From Sympetrum striolatum (taxonomy: Eukaryota; Arthropoda; Insecta; Odonata; Libellulidae), in contig OX388351.1 in assembly GCA_947579665.1 (NCBI GenBank), positions 4,382,592 to 4,446,591 of the forward strand: a DNA stretch of 64,000 nt, in the 5' to 3' direction. Positions 1 to 8,965 of the stretch are shown piece by piece. The position numbers were made by a program, and so were the translations under genes. Each line of letters starts with the position of its first letter. Position 1 is the stretch's first letter. The notes under the pieces were generated by a model. It did no database searches, was not told where the DNA came from, and worked only from the letters and a program-made list of their open reading frames with translations.

Positions 1-2208
1 AATATACTGAAAGAGATTGAAAGAGTTGCCATTTTTCTAAGAATTTTCCGAAATTAGCTGATAAATGTGGAATTTTTGTTCAAAATATGGAAAAATCTCG
101 GTTAGATCTTCATAACGAGTCCATATGAGACTAGGTATTTTCGAATTTCAGGCAAAATACAGCCAAAAACATTAAAAATATCAAAATTATACCAATTTTC
201 GCTGATTTCTCCGGTATTTCCTAATAAAAGTGAATTATTTGTTGAAAGTATCTAAAGGAATCGCTTACTTCTTCAAAAAAAGTCAAAATATAACCAAATA
301 TCTGAATATTTTCGAAAAAATACCCATTTTTCGCCAATTTTCTAGTAATTTGCTGGTAAAAGTGGAATTTTCTTCAAAATATGGAAGGTATGAATAGATG
401 TTCAAAAAGAGTCCGAATTGATACTATTTTTCTCGAGTTGTAGGCAAATAAAGCAAAAAAACAGAAAATGTTCGAAAAAATGCCCATTTATTTTTTATAT
501 ATTCGAAACTTGCAGATAAATGTCGGATTTTTATTGAACATATGGAAAAATCACGCTTATACGTGTAATACGTGTCCAGATACGAATAAGTTTTCTCGAA
601 TTGTAGGAAAAATACAGCCAAAAAAGTGAACAAGTCCGAAAAAATGCCCATTTTTAGCGGACTACTTCTTAAATTGCTTACAAAGTGGAATATTTTTTCG
701 AAATATAATATTAATGAAGGAATTTTTATAAAAATATGGAAAATTATCGCTTAGATCGTCAATACGTGTCCACATATGACTATTATATCTCGAATTAGGT
801 ATAATACAACCAGAAAAAGTAAAACTTTTCGAAAAAAATGCCAATTTTTTGCCAATTTTTCGAAATTTGTGGATTAATATAGAATTTTTGTACAAAATAC
901 GTATAAATATCGGTAATATCTTCAATAAGAGTCTTTAAACAACTAGTGCTCTCCAATTTATGGCAAAACTGCCAAAATACTGAATTAGCTTGAAAAAATT
1001 ACCATTCTTCTTCGATTTTTCCGAAATTGGCTGATAGATGTGGAATTTTTGTTCAAAATATGAATAATCTCGGTTGCATCTTGAATACTAGTCCAAATAC
1101 GACTAAGTATTTTCGAATTGCAAGCAAAATACAGCGACAAACTAAAAAATGTCGAAATAATGCCAATATTTTGTTGATGTGTCCGAAATTTGTGACTTAA
1201 TGTAGAATATTTGTTCAAATTAAGTATAAATCATGGTAAGGTCTTCTTTTTGAGTACTTCTTCAACTATTTTTCTTAAATTTAAGGCGAAATACAGTCAA
1301 TTTACTGAAAATGTTGGAAAAAAATGCCCATTTTTTGTTAATTTTTCCGAAATTTGCTGATAAATGTGGGATTTTTGTTAAAAAAAATGGAAAAATTGGA
1401 ATCTTTATTGCCTTTCCGATACGACTAAGTTATCTCAAATTTTAGGCATAATACAGCCAAATACTGAAAATAACCAAAAAAATGTCCAATTTTTCGCCGA
1501 TTTTTTCCGAAATGTGTGGATTAATGTGGAATTTTGGTTCAAAATATTGAAGGATATTGCTCAGTTCTTCCATAAGAGTCCAAATACGACTATGTTTTCT
1601 CGAAGGTTAGGCAAACTACAACTAAAGTACTGAAATATTTCAAAAAATGTCCCATTTTCGCCAATTATCCCGTTATCTGCTGGTAAAAGTGGAATTTTTG
1701 TTCAAAACATGCAAACATCTTGCTGTAATGAAAACGAGTCCAAATTCAACTAGGTTTTCTCAAATATCAGGGAAATACAGCCAGAAAACTGAATTTTTTG
1801 AAAAATTTCTTGCCGTTTTTTTTGTATTTTGCTTATAAATTTGAAATTTTTGTTCAAAATATGGATTTTTTTTCGTATAACTTAAATTCCAAGCGTGAGT
1901 AGGTGTTCTCGCATTTTAAGCAAAATACAGCAATAAATCACAAATTTGTCGAAAAAATGCCAATTTTTCGTCGATTTTCTGAAATTTGCTGATAAGTGGA
2001 GTTTTCCTTCAAAATATAGTAGGTTTTCTCTCACGTCTTCATTGTGTGTGCAAATACGACGATATTTTCTCAACATTTAGGTAAAATACAGCCAAAAGAG
2101 AGAAAAATTATCCAAACATTTTCATAAATCTCTTTTTTTCGAAATATGCTAATTAAAATGGAATTTAAAAAAATATGTGAATATCTCTCTAATATCATAA
2201 AAATTATT
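1..2208. repeat. Satellite A tandem array, first part (about 162-bp monomer)
   Basis: The segment is a tandem array of diverged AT-rich monomers. A recurring core, 'gtggaatttttgttcaaaat' followed by 'atggaaaaatc', appears near 68, 370, 1039, 1367, 1528 and 1689, giving a spacing of about 161-165 bp. Other shared words are 'cgagtccaaatacgactagg', 'ggcaaaatacagccaaaa' and 'gaaaaaatgccaatttttcg'. Monomers differ by many substitutions and small indels, so this is an old array. The short reading frames in it are on both strands, restart with the monomer and resemble no protein family, so I treat them as chance. Confidence 0.85.
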
Positions 2209-2221
2209 CACATTTCAAATA
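2209..2221. repeat. Left 13-bp target-site duplication of the foldback element
   Basis: 'cacatttcaaata' here is repeated exactly at 2711-2723. The pair brackets a 489-bp insertion in satellite A. A 13-bp duplication is typical of LINE-mediated (target-primed) retroposition. Confidence 0.75.
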
Positions 2222-2267
2222 AAATTAGGTGGAAGGAGTCACATGAAAACACATGTTTAAGGTATTT

Positions 2268-2453
2268 GCAAGATGGAAGTGAAGGAGAAAAAGTCTGCCG
2301 TAGCCGGGGATCGAACCCGGGTCTCCCAATTGCCGGTCGGTTGCTCTAACCACTAAGCTACCACGGCAGAACAATCTCCCCTTCACTTCCGAGGGCTAAG
2401 ATGGAGGAGGAATGGAGGAGGGTCCATCAAAGACAAATGGCATTGCCCACCAG
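2268..2453. repeat. Left arm of 186-bp inverted repeat
   Basis: Starts 'gcaagatggaagtgaaggag' and pairs with 2526-2711 (ends 'ctccttcacttccatcttgc'). The arm carries a minus-strand tRNA-like unit (2296-2367) and a purine-rich stretch 'gatggaggaggaatggagga' towards the centre. The near-perfect match between arms suggests recent formation or arm-to-arm gene conversion. Confidence 0.85.
2296..2367 (-). tRNA. tRNA-like sequence (anticodon position GGC), SINE-type, probably not a functional tRNA
   Basis: Mirror image of the unit at 2612-2683. On the minus strand it folds as a cloverleaf: acceptor GCCGTGG with CTACGGC, D arm, anticodon arm with loop CCGGCAA, four-base variable loop, and T arm CCGGG-TTCGATC-CCCGG. 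The A-box and B-box (GGTTCGATCC) Pol III promoter elements are present, and a T-run follows the 3' end. The base before the anticodon is C where functional tRNAs have U33. That, and its place in a transposon arm, argue for a tRNA-derived element rather than a working tRNA gene. Confidence 0.5.
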
Positions 2454-2497
2454 AGCCATCAAAGCACTCCGGGGCTTTCCGGAGTGCTTTGATGGCT
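2454..2497. repeat. Perfect inner hairpin of the foldback element
   Basis: The 19 bases at 2454-2472 (agccatcaaagcactccgg) are the exact reverse complement of 2479-2497, with a 6-base loop. It sits off-centre between the two 186-bp arms, with 28 further unpaired bases (2498-2525) before the right arm. RNA from this element would form a long cruciform-like structure. Confidence 0.85.
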
Positions 2498-2525
2498 TGG
2501 TACATCTCGCGATGTCCGTTCGTGG

Positions 2526-2711
2526 CTGGTGGGCAATGCCATTTGTCTTTGATGGACCCTCCTCCATTCCTCCTCCATCTTAGCCCTCGGAAGTGAAGGG
2601 GAGATTGTTCTGCCGTGGTAGCTTAGTGGTTAGAGCAACCGACCGGCAATTGGGAGACCCGGGTTCGATCCCCGGCTACGGCAGACTTTTTCTCCTTCAC
2701 TTCCATCTTGC
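2526..2711. repeat. Right arm of 186-bp inverted repeat
   Basis: Reverse complement of 2268-2453. It carries the plus-strand tRNA-like unit at 2612-2683, followed by 'gactttttctcc', whose T-run could end Pol III transcription. The last base overlaps the first base of the right target duplication. Confidence 0.85.
2612..2683 (+). tRNA. tRNA-like sequence (anticodon position GGC), SINE-type, probably not a functional tRNA
   Basis: Cloverleaf: acceptor GCCGTGG (2612-2618) pairs with CTACGGC (2676-2682), with one G-T pair; D stem GCTT/GAGC; anticodon stem with four of five pairs and loop CCGGCAA; T arm CCGGG-TTCGATC-CCCGG; discriminator A at 2683. The anticodon position reads GGC (Ala), but position 33 is C instead of the near-universal U. 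CCA is not encoded, as usual in eukaryotes. A run of five T follows within a few bases. The same unusual loop occurs at 15715-15788, which points to a SINE family. Confidence 0.5.
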
Positions 2712-2723
2712 ACATTTCAAATA
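2711..2723. repeat. Right 13-bp target-site duplication of the foldback element
   Basis: Exact copy of 2209-2221 ('cacatttcaaata'). Satellite A resumes after it. Confidence 0.75.
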
Positions 2724-3325
2724 GTTTATCTAAAATTTTTTCCACAATACAGTCAAAATCTGAAAAATTAAAAAACGTGTTCATTTTTGGCCAATTTTTT
2801 GGTGAATCACCAATTAAAGTGAAATATTTGTTAAAAATATGGGATTACCAGGTATCTGATTAACAGGTATCAATTTGGAATCTTCAAAACGATTCCGAAT
2901 TGGATTAGGTTTTCTAAAATAAAACAAAATACAACCAAAAGTACTGAAAAATTATATTCCGAACACCCCATATTCCGAAAATTGCTATTGAAAAAGGAAT
3001 TTAATTTACATATATGGAATGTTTTCGCTTGAGTCATTAAGGCTAGTCTAAATATGGCTATATTATCTCAAATTCCAGGTAAAATACTGCCCAAAACCTG
3101 AACAGTATCGAAAAGATTCCCAATTTTCACTGATTCTTTGCCAATAAAAGTGGAATTTTTGTGCAAAATATCTAAGAAAATCAGTAAGTTCTTCAAGACA
3201 AATCCTTACTTGAGTAGCTCCTCTCGAATATTAGGAAAAATACAGCCAAAAAAGTGAAAGAGTTCGAAAAATGCCAAATTTTCGCGGATTAGTTCGTAAT
3301 TTACTTACAAAGTGGAATTTTTCAC
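2724..3325. repeat. Satellite A tandem array, second part
   Basis: The satellite A words ('gtggaatttttgtgcaaaat', 'ggaaaaatacagccaaaa', 'cgaaaaatgcc') continue after the foldback insertion and stop abruptly near 3325 at 'gtggaatttttcacccctgg', where unrelated sequence begins. The matching right edge of satellite A is not found nearby. Confidence 0.8.
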
Positions 3326-4798
3326 CCCTGGTTGGCGATTTTACTGCTTGGCTTAGCGAGTTTTTCTAGAGTAAATTTAATAACTTTTTACATGAGTCGA
3401 CATCCCGGGCCCTTTTCTTTATGCTATGATTATTCCAGTCGATGTCTGGAAATCCCCCCGATTATAGTTATACTTTGATTGTTCTTACTCGTTTAGAAAT
3501 TTATTTCGTCGTTAAGATTTCGTAAAACCTGTCGAGAAGAGTTTGGTGGTCGGTAAAACGCACACACATTTATGTTTGGTTTGTTTTCCTGATGGGTGGC
3601 TCATGATGGGTCTTAATTTCAATTTTTTATTGAATATGCAACACTTACATATAGATGACTTAATATATAACTTTTTCATATCCCAATTCTCTTGATAAAT
3701 ACTAATACTAATAGAATGCGAACCAAATTATGGTGCTCATAAGTTAAACAGTGTTGTAGCAAATATCTTAATAAATTGCCAACACATCTGTAGTATTTAA
3801 CATCATTGAGTGACCTTAAAAAAGTATGAAAAACTTCCTTCTACACAATGAAACAATATAATTTTAAAAATATAATTGTATAATCTATTCTTGATAAGAT
3901 ATGTGTATAGAAATATAGTTATGTTTTGTGTAAACCTTATGATAGTTAATGACTGAGTATTCCTAAAGTTTTTAGAAGTAAGTTGTATATCTGTAATTCT
4001 TTAGTATTCTATATTCTATCTATATTCTAGTTGTCTGTTTATTTTTGTTCCCCCTGACGAGCCAATTATTGGCTCAGGAGAAAAGAAACCAATACCTTCA
4101 AGTGCAATTTTTTGTTCAATATTGTCTGATATGTATACTTAATTGACTTTGTAACTATGTATATACATAGATAAATAAATATCTTAATTATAAAAAAGAA
4201 TATTAGTAAAATTCCGGAAAATTACGAATTCGATTCCATTTAACATTGTGCAGTTCGTGATAATCACACAAACCCACTGCTTTAAAATCTTTGCCGTAAA
4301 ATCAACTTTTCGTTCAAATTCTGTCCCTCAGAAATCTTCCTCGATGTAATATTTCTTCGTCATCACCTCAAACGAACGGTCAATGTCCTAATCGGTTTGA
4401 TAAAGAAAAACTACTAAATGGCCGTAATTTCGTTCCTGTTGTTTAAATATTGGAGTTTAAAGTTGCTGAAATCTCAGAAAATTGCCTCTTTCTGACATTA
4501 GTTCTTACCATTAAAGATGTATGGACTTAAAATCCCCGTGTATTTTTGTGGGAATATGAATGCATCGGATAAACAATCACCTTGGTCGTCAGGGGGACTG
4601 GTTGTTTACTACGGCGAAATTTTGCAAAATGTTCTATTAAATGATCAAAGTTGTCGTAATTTCCATTCAAAAAGTGTATTTTACGACAATATTAGGATTC
4701 TTTATTTAATTAACCATCGTTTGATACATTTCCTAACTTCGTAAGAGCATTATTTCCAATTTAATTCCGTAAAATTAACAAAGCCTAAATGGTGGCAA
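3326..4798. other. Non-satellite DNA without an identified gene
   Basis: Single-copy-looking AT-rich sequence. I found no convincing protein. A 75-codon frame at 4517-4744 has no recognisable motif and is probably chance. Short words such as 'ccgtaaaat' and 'cgtaatttc' recur loosely at 4289, 4420, 4650 and 4770. The stretch lies immediately upstream of a gypsy-type RNase H remnant in the same orientation, so part of it may be decayed transposon sequence. I cannot show this. Confidence 0.5.
4053..4078. repeat. Small hairpin near an AT-rich possible 3' end
   Basis: CCTGA (4053-4057) and GCCAAT (4061-4066) pair with ATTGGC (4068-4073) and TCAGG (4074-4078), with a CGA bulge and a one-base loop. 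AATAAA-type words follow near 4170-4180, so this could be in the 3' region of an old retroelement. This is weak evidence. Confidence 0.4.
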
Positions 4799-5005
4799 AG
4801 ACCTGATCGCTGCTCACCACTGTCATATCGTTGGTTAGATTTCATAAGTCAATTTTCTACGGATATTCGTCATGCTTCAGGTTCCGCCAACTGTGTCGCC
4901 GATGCTCTATCCAGAGTAGAGGGAATAAGTGTGTCGGTTGACTTCTCCGAGCTTGCCGAAGCCCAGGATAAGGATCCCGATCTTCCTAAGCTTCTTGAAG
5001 AATGA
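4799..5005 (+). pseudogene. Ty3/gypsy retrotransposon remnant (end of RNase H domain)
   Basis: An open frame of 68 codons ending in TGA at 5003-5005. It reads through the characteristic end of a Ty3/gypsy pol RNase H domain and the connection to integrase: 'DRCSPLSYRWLDFISQF', then 'DIRHASGSANCVADALSRV', then an acidic linker 'SELAEAQDKDPDLPKLL'. The 'ADALSR' motif with its conserved D is diagnostic of this family. There is no protease, reverse transcriptase or integrase around it, no initiator ATG and no recognisable LTR pair, so only a scrap of the element survives. It is probably an ancient insertion, later cut up or recombined. Confidence 0.8.
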
Positions 5006-5820
5006 ATTTTGCGACTGAAGGGCATTCCAGTATAAATTATGATTCTATATCATATTAGATCAAAATGATGTTGTTACTAGTAGGTATTTTAGATCTTATA
5101 AGCTCAAGCTAGACTCAGTGGAATTTTGCCATACTTATGAAATTATGTAAAGTTTTCACAGAAATATATTTAGCATGACTAGTTTCATCTACATGCTTGA
5201 TGATGTCATCATGTAGGTGGAAGTAGTGCCAAATATATTGCTGTGTGAATTACTAAGTTCTTTGTTTATTTCTCAAGTGTAGATTTTTACCATTAGATGT
5301 ATCTTAATGATTTACTTGATATATTATTTACTTGTATGTATATTGTATACATGGTTCTACTGATTTATACTAATGAAAGGAATTTTATTATATATATTTG
5401 TAATTATTTGTAAAAATTTGCGTACACACCATATATCCCCGGCAAATAGGCAATATGCAATGCAGGGGAGGAGAGAAGGGGGAGGAGTGTTTTGGGAAGA
5501 GGAAAGAGAGGTGGTAACCCTCTTTCCTGCTACTTTTATTGCTTCCTTTTTGGAACTCGCGGTGCGGAAAATGGGAATTAGATATCAATGTAGGTTAATT
5601 CTCCGTAGTTAATTTCAAAAAAAAAAATTGCGTCCAAATCACCCGTACAAAATTAATATCTAATACCTCAGGATCAACATTACTAGTAACGTAAATTAAA
5701 GCACGCATATTCAAAAAATCTGCGGAAAAGCAAGTAAAAGGCTTGGCCTTGAAAAGCATATTGTCGGTAAATGCGAGGAAAGGTGAGTGAGCGATGTTAT
5801 TTTCCCTTGGTCAGACCCTT
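5006..5820. other. Intergenic AT-rich DNA with a palindrome and a purine-rich tract
   Basis: No gene is seen. The stretch holds an imperfect palindrome (5155-5250), a purine-rich tract at 5461-5517 (gagagaagggggagg-like) and an A-run near 5618-5630. The overlapping frames at 5373-5612 on both strands are chance frames across the purine tract. Confidence 0.5.
5155..5250. repeat. Imperfect palindrome, about 45-bp arms
   Basis: 'ttcacagaaatatatttagc' followed by 'catctacatg' on the left matches, with several mismatches and a 2-base indel, the reverse complement of the right side ('catgtaggtg' ... 'gccaaatatattgctgtgtgaa'). The centre 'tgatgatgtcatca' is itself palindromic. It may be a small foldback or MITE relic. 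No target duplication was found. Confidence 0.5.
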
Positions 5821-5950
5821 TTAAGAATATGCGGCAAGTATATGGCGGATGAAACGTGTACTCGCGAACTCGAGAAAGTACAGCGTAAAGCGGTTCGTTC
5901 TGTTAAAAAATGCTACGATGAAAAAGTACAAAAATGCTCTCAGACGTAGG
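5821..5950 (+). pseudogene. Possible non-LTR retrotransposon remnant (post-RT region)
   Basis: One frame reads 'TRELEKVQRKAVRSV' followed by a lysine-rich stretch. This resembles the '(E)LEKVQRKAARF' segment after the palm/thumb of CR1/L2/Jockey-type reverse transcriptases. It ends at a stop after about 40 codons and has no catalytic motif. The match is short, so a chance resemblance is possible. Confidence 0.35.
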
Positions 5951-5987
5951 TTAGGAATCCTTCACTGGACTAGTTTTTTATTTATAT

Positions 5988-6033
5988 GCTGGGGTAGGTG
6001 AGGCGCAGTCGCCCCCTCTTCCCCTACCCCAGC
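5988..6033. repeat. GC-rich hairpin
   Basis: GCTGGGGTAGG (5988-5998) is the exact reverse complement of CCTACCCCAGC (6023-6033), with a 24-base GC-rich loop. It lies about 50 bp outside the BEL/Pao insertion. Function unknown. Confidence 0.6.
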
Positions 6034-6079
6034 AGCTCTCCAAGTTATTACAAAGATCGTACATTTTGTTTAGTCAAGT

Positions 6080-6084
6080 ACAAT
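6080..6084. repeat. 5-bp target-site duplication, BEL/Pao element (left)
   Basis: 'acaat' directly before the left LTR is repeated at 12520-12524 directly after the right LTR. Five base pairs is the usual duplication of BEL/Pao integrases. Confidence 0.85.
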
Positions 6085-6381
6085 TGTTCTCTATTTCGTC
6101 CAATAGGTTGAAATATAGAGAAATAGTGATATAATAAGTGGACTGTAATTTTGGCTATGGGAATGTATGACTTACCATTGAGTAGAGGTGCCTTCTCGCT
6201 GTACCATTCCTCTGGTATGTTCCGATGATAAAGGGACAGACTGACTACTACCGACTAGATACTTTTAAAACAGAACACAGAGAAAAAAAACACAATCGAA
6301 AAAAGGGCCTCCAAATTTGGTAAGCCACACATTCCCCTGGTGGCCAAAAGGAAAATAACAAACTGGTGCGAATACGAAACA
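6085..6381 (-). repeat. 3' LTR of the BEL/Pao element (left copy)
   Basis: 297 bp, plus strand 'tgttctctatttcgtccaat' to 'gtgcgaatacgaaaca', bounded by TG...CA on both strands. It looks identical to 12223-12519. Read in the element's direction it contains 'ATGGTAAGT', a good splice-donor-like match, near its middle. I did not find a clear AATAAA. Confidence 0.95.
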
Positions 6382-6392
6382 TAACCTCCCAC
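6382..6392 (-). promoter_or_regulatory. Polypurine tract of the BEL/Pao element
   Basis: On the minus strand 'ggtgggaggtta' abuts the 3' LTR. A purine-rich tract at this place primes plus-strand DNA synthesis in LTR retroelements. The last bases (tta) are not purines, so the exact primer end is uncertain. Confidence 0.65.
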
Positions 6393-6727
6393 CAAATTTG
6401 AGAATCAAATTTTTAAACTACATTAAATGAAATTGAAAGCTTACTGGTACTTATCTCAGGAAAAGGCTTAACAATTCTGTATAATAGAAAACATGATAAC
6501 AAAAAAAATTATCTTCAATATTGGGTAGCTCAAAGGGTGTTAGAAACACAAGATAAGTCAAAGAAAAGAAAAGGTAAGGATTCCCGAAGCTTCACTTTGG
6601 AGGGGGCGGTCACCAAAGACTTTTGACGATAGATAGGTCGCCCACGGAAAAAGGATATAGAGCTACCCAGCCTCATAACGAAAACAATCTTATAAAGAAA
6701 AAAAAATATATATCCATAGATTATCTT

Positions 6728-8965
6728 CTAGGACTCAATTGGTAGCTTTACCAATTGAGCAACAGGTCGTTTTAAAATGCCATGTGAATGACGGATATTG
6801 ACTACTCGGACGCGACCGTCCCGACCTGGGAATATGTTCGTAACTCTCCCCAATCTCCATTGCTGAGAAGGGGACCCATCACTATGAATCAATACTAAAT
6901 CTCCTACATCAACTTGCGGCTGATCCTTAAACCACTTTGATCGCATCTTTAGTGTATGCAAGTACTCTTTTGACCACCTCTGCCAGAAATGTTGAGTTAT
7001 TTGCCTTACAAGTTGCCAGCGAGATAACCTACTACAATTGATATCTGTAATAGTAGAATCTGGGGTGCTAAGCAGCGGTGCACCTATCAAAAAATGCCCT
7101 GGAGTTAGTACTTCCAACTCATTAGGGTCATTTGAGAGCGCAGTTAGAGGCCGTGAATTAAGAGTTGCTTCAACTCTGGCGAACACAGTTGAAAGCTCCT
7201 CAAACGTCAATGAACGTTCCCCAATTATTCTTCGCAATATATTCTTGGCAGTTTTCATATTTGCCTCCCACAAACCTCCAAAATGTGGAGCAGCTGGATT
7301 GGGTGGATGAAAATGCCAAGTAATATGTCTACTTATGAGTGCATCAGTAATATTATCCCTAAGAAACGAATCGTGAAATTGTTTGTTCACTCCCATTAGA
7401 TATCTACGGGCTCCAATAAAATTAGTGCCACAGTCAGAATATATGTGAGCGCATAATCCACGTCGCGATATAAATCTGTCAAGAGCAGCTATAAATGCAT
7501 CAGTAGACAAGTTGGAAACGCCTTCTAAGAAACCTAAGTGACAGGTTTTCGTGGCAAAGCAAACAAATAGGCACAAATAAGCCTTAGAAATTTTAGCGTT
7601 TCTTCTGGTCGATTCTTTGATGTAGAAAGGACCACCAAAATCCACACCCGTATGATGAAATGGACGACTAGGTCGCACTCGGGAAGCTGGAAGATCACTC
7701 ATTAGAGGGTACGTAGGAGTGGCTCGAAACTTGAAACAAACAATACATTTATGAATGCGCGTCCTGACTGCTTGTCTGCCAGATACAATCCAATAATTTT
7801 GAGATATCAAATTCAATAGAGTGGTGGAGCCTGCATGATTATACGCCCTATGATAATAATCTATGATTAGATTAGTCAAAGTAGAGGCTTTTGGAAGCAA
7901 CAATGGGTGCTTCTTTGCATAATCTAAACATGTATTCCTTAATCTGCCGCCCACCCTGACGCAACCGTGGGAATCAATAAATGGAACTAATCTTTGAAGA
8001 GTGGTAGAACAAGGCAAACCCTGTTTTAATTGTTTGATATCTTGTCCAAAGAAAAAAATTTGTGTGGCACGAATGCACACTATCAAGGCTTCGGAAAGTT
8101 CTGATAAACTCAATTTGCCTGTAGGAGCCTGTTTCCGTTTTGGGGTGAGATAGGCAATAAATCTTAAACAATAAGCTATTGCTCTCTGTAGTCGTGGCAA
8201 AGAAGAGAATCTATCAATAAAAGACAGATCGATTTTCATGGTGGTATGAAACATCACAATAGGACTACGGGATTTTAATTCAGGAATTTGGTCATGATCA
8301 ATGTTTTCCATAGTATTCATTTCCCATTGCTCGCAAGGAAAAGATACCCACGAGCGACCATTCCACCATAAATCATGTGCTATTAGCTGTGATGGCAATA
8401 CACCTCGACTTGCACAATCTGCGGGATTAGATTTTGTAGATATATGATTCCATGTTATTCCAACTGGAGAATCAATGATACGAACTACCCTATGGCATAC
8501 AAAGGTTTTTAGTAGATGCTGAGGCATTTTCAACCAGGATAATACCACAGTGGAGTCACTCCATGCATACACAGAGGATATATTAATGAGTTTAGATAAT
8601 GATTCAAAGACATGCTCAATTAATTTTGTTAGCAATACAGCTCCAAGAAGTTCCAGTCTTGGAATGGAAACAGTCTTAATGGGTGCTACCTTCGTTTTTG
8701 CCATGAGTATACATGCGTGACCCTGCACATCGAGTTTTCCACTGCGCAAATAGACAACTGCGGAATAGCCCTTTTCAGATGCATCACAAAATCCTAACAG
8801 GTGATAGTCTATGATCATGCCACCTGAAAACTTTTCGCATACAAATCTTTTAAGTTTGATCTCCGATAAGGAAGGGAGTTGTTTGACAAAATCATTCCAA
8901 GCTCTCAACAAATGAGGAGGAACAGGGTCATCCCAACCTAAGTTAAATTTCCATAATTCCTGCAT
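6728..8965 (-). CDS. BEL/Pao pol, second part: RNase H and integrase
   Basis: 745 codons, starting at an internal ATG that overlaps the end of the upstream frame. Residues 1-190 continue the A17/RNase H region, with the acidic set D61 (FCDAS), E105 (RLELLGA), D137 (WSDSTV) and D183 (NPADCASRG). An integrase zinc-binding H-X4-H...C-X2-C follows (H372, H377, C407, C410). The DDE core has D442 (GVDFGG), D511 (SDCGTNF) and E567 (GLWEANM). Residues 640-735 match the C-terminal DUF5641-type domain of Pao integrases ('VGDLVLI', 'WRLGRV'). RNase H removes template RNA and integrase inserts the cDNA. The ATG is unlikely to be a natural start. The frame was probably once continuous with the gag-pol frame. 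Confidence 0.9.
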   Translation of the reverse strand: MQELWKFNLGWDDPVPPHLLRAWNDFVKQLPSLSEIKLKRFVCEKFSGGMIIDYHLLGFCDASEKGYSAVVYLRSGKLDVQGHACILMAKTKVAPIKTVSIPRLELLGAVLLTKLIEHVFESLSKLINISSVYAWSDSTVVLSWLKMPQHLLKTFVCHRVVRIIDSPVGITWNHISTKSNPADCASRGVLPSQLIAHDLWWNGRSWVSFPCEQWEMNTMENIDHDQIPELKSRSPIVMFHTTMKIDLSFIDRFSSLPRLQRAIAYCLRFIAYLTPKRKQAPTGKLSLSELSEALIVCIRATQIFFFGQDIKQLKQGLPCSTTLQRLVPFIDSHGCVRVGGRLRNTCLDYAKKHPLLLPKASTLTNLIIDYYHRAYNHAGSTTLLNLISQNYWIVSGRQAVRTRIHKCIVCFKFRATPTYPLMSDLPASRVRPSRPFHHTGVDFGGPFYIKESTRRNAKISKAYLCLFVCFATKTCHLGFLEGVSNLSTDAFIAALDRFISRRGLCAHIYSDCGTNFIGARRYLMGVNKQFHDSFLRDNITDALISRHITWHFHPPNPAAPHFGGLWEANMKTAKNILRRIIGERSLTFEELSTVFARVEATLNSRPLTALSNDPNELEVLTPGHFLIGAPLLSTPDSTITDINCSRLSRWQLVRQITQHFWQRWSKEYLHTLKMRSKWFKDQPQVDVGDLVLIHSDGSPSQQWRLGRVTNIFPGRDGRVRVVNIRHSHGILKRPVAQLVKLPIES

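Larger units (their letters stand above)
2222..2710. mobile_element. SINE-like foldback element with tRNA-like sequence in both arms
   Basis: A 489-bp insertion in satellite A, flanked by a 13-bp direct repeat. About 46 bp at its left end is unique. The rest is a large inverted repeat: 2268-2453 is the reverse complement of 2526-2711 over 186 bp, with no mismatch I could find. Each arm contains a tRNA-like cloverleaf ending in a run of T, as a Pol III transcript would. Between the arms lies a second perfect hairpin (2454-2472 with 2479-2497) and 28 unpaired bases. It could be a head-to-head dimer of a tRNA-derived SINE or a foldback element that captured one. No protein is encoded. Confidence 0.75.

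Noticed and set aside
4517..4744. A 75-codon plus-strand frame in unassigned DNA.
   Set aside because: No recognisable motif, no neighbouring gene structure, and a length expected by chance in AT-rich DNA of this size.
7038..7310. Plus-strand frame of 90 codons within the BEL/Pao element, and similar short frames at 9529, 10342 and 11884.
   Set aside because: They lie antisense to well-supported pol and gag domains and show no family features.
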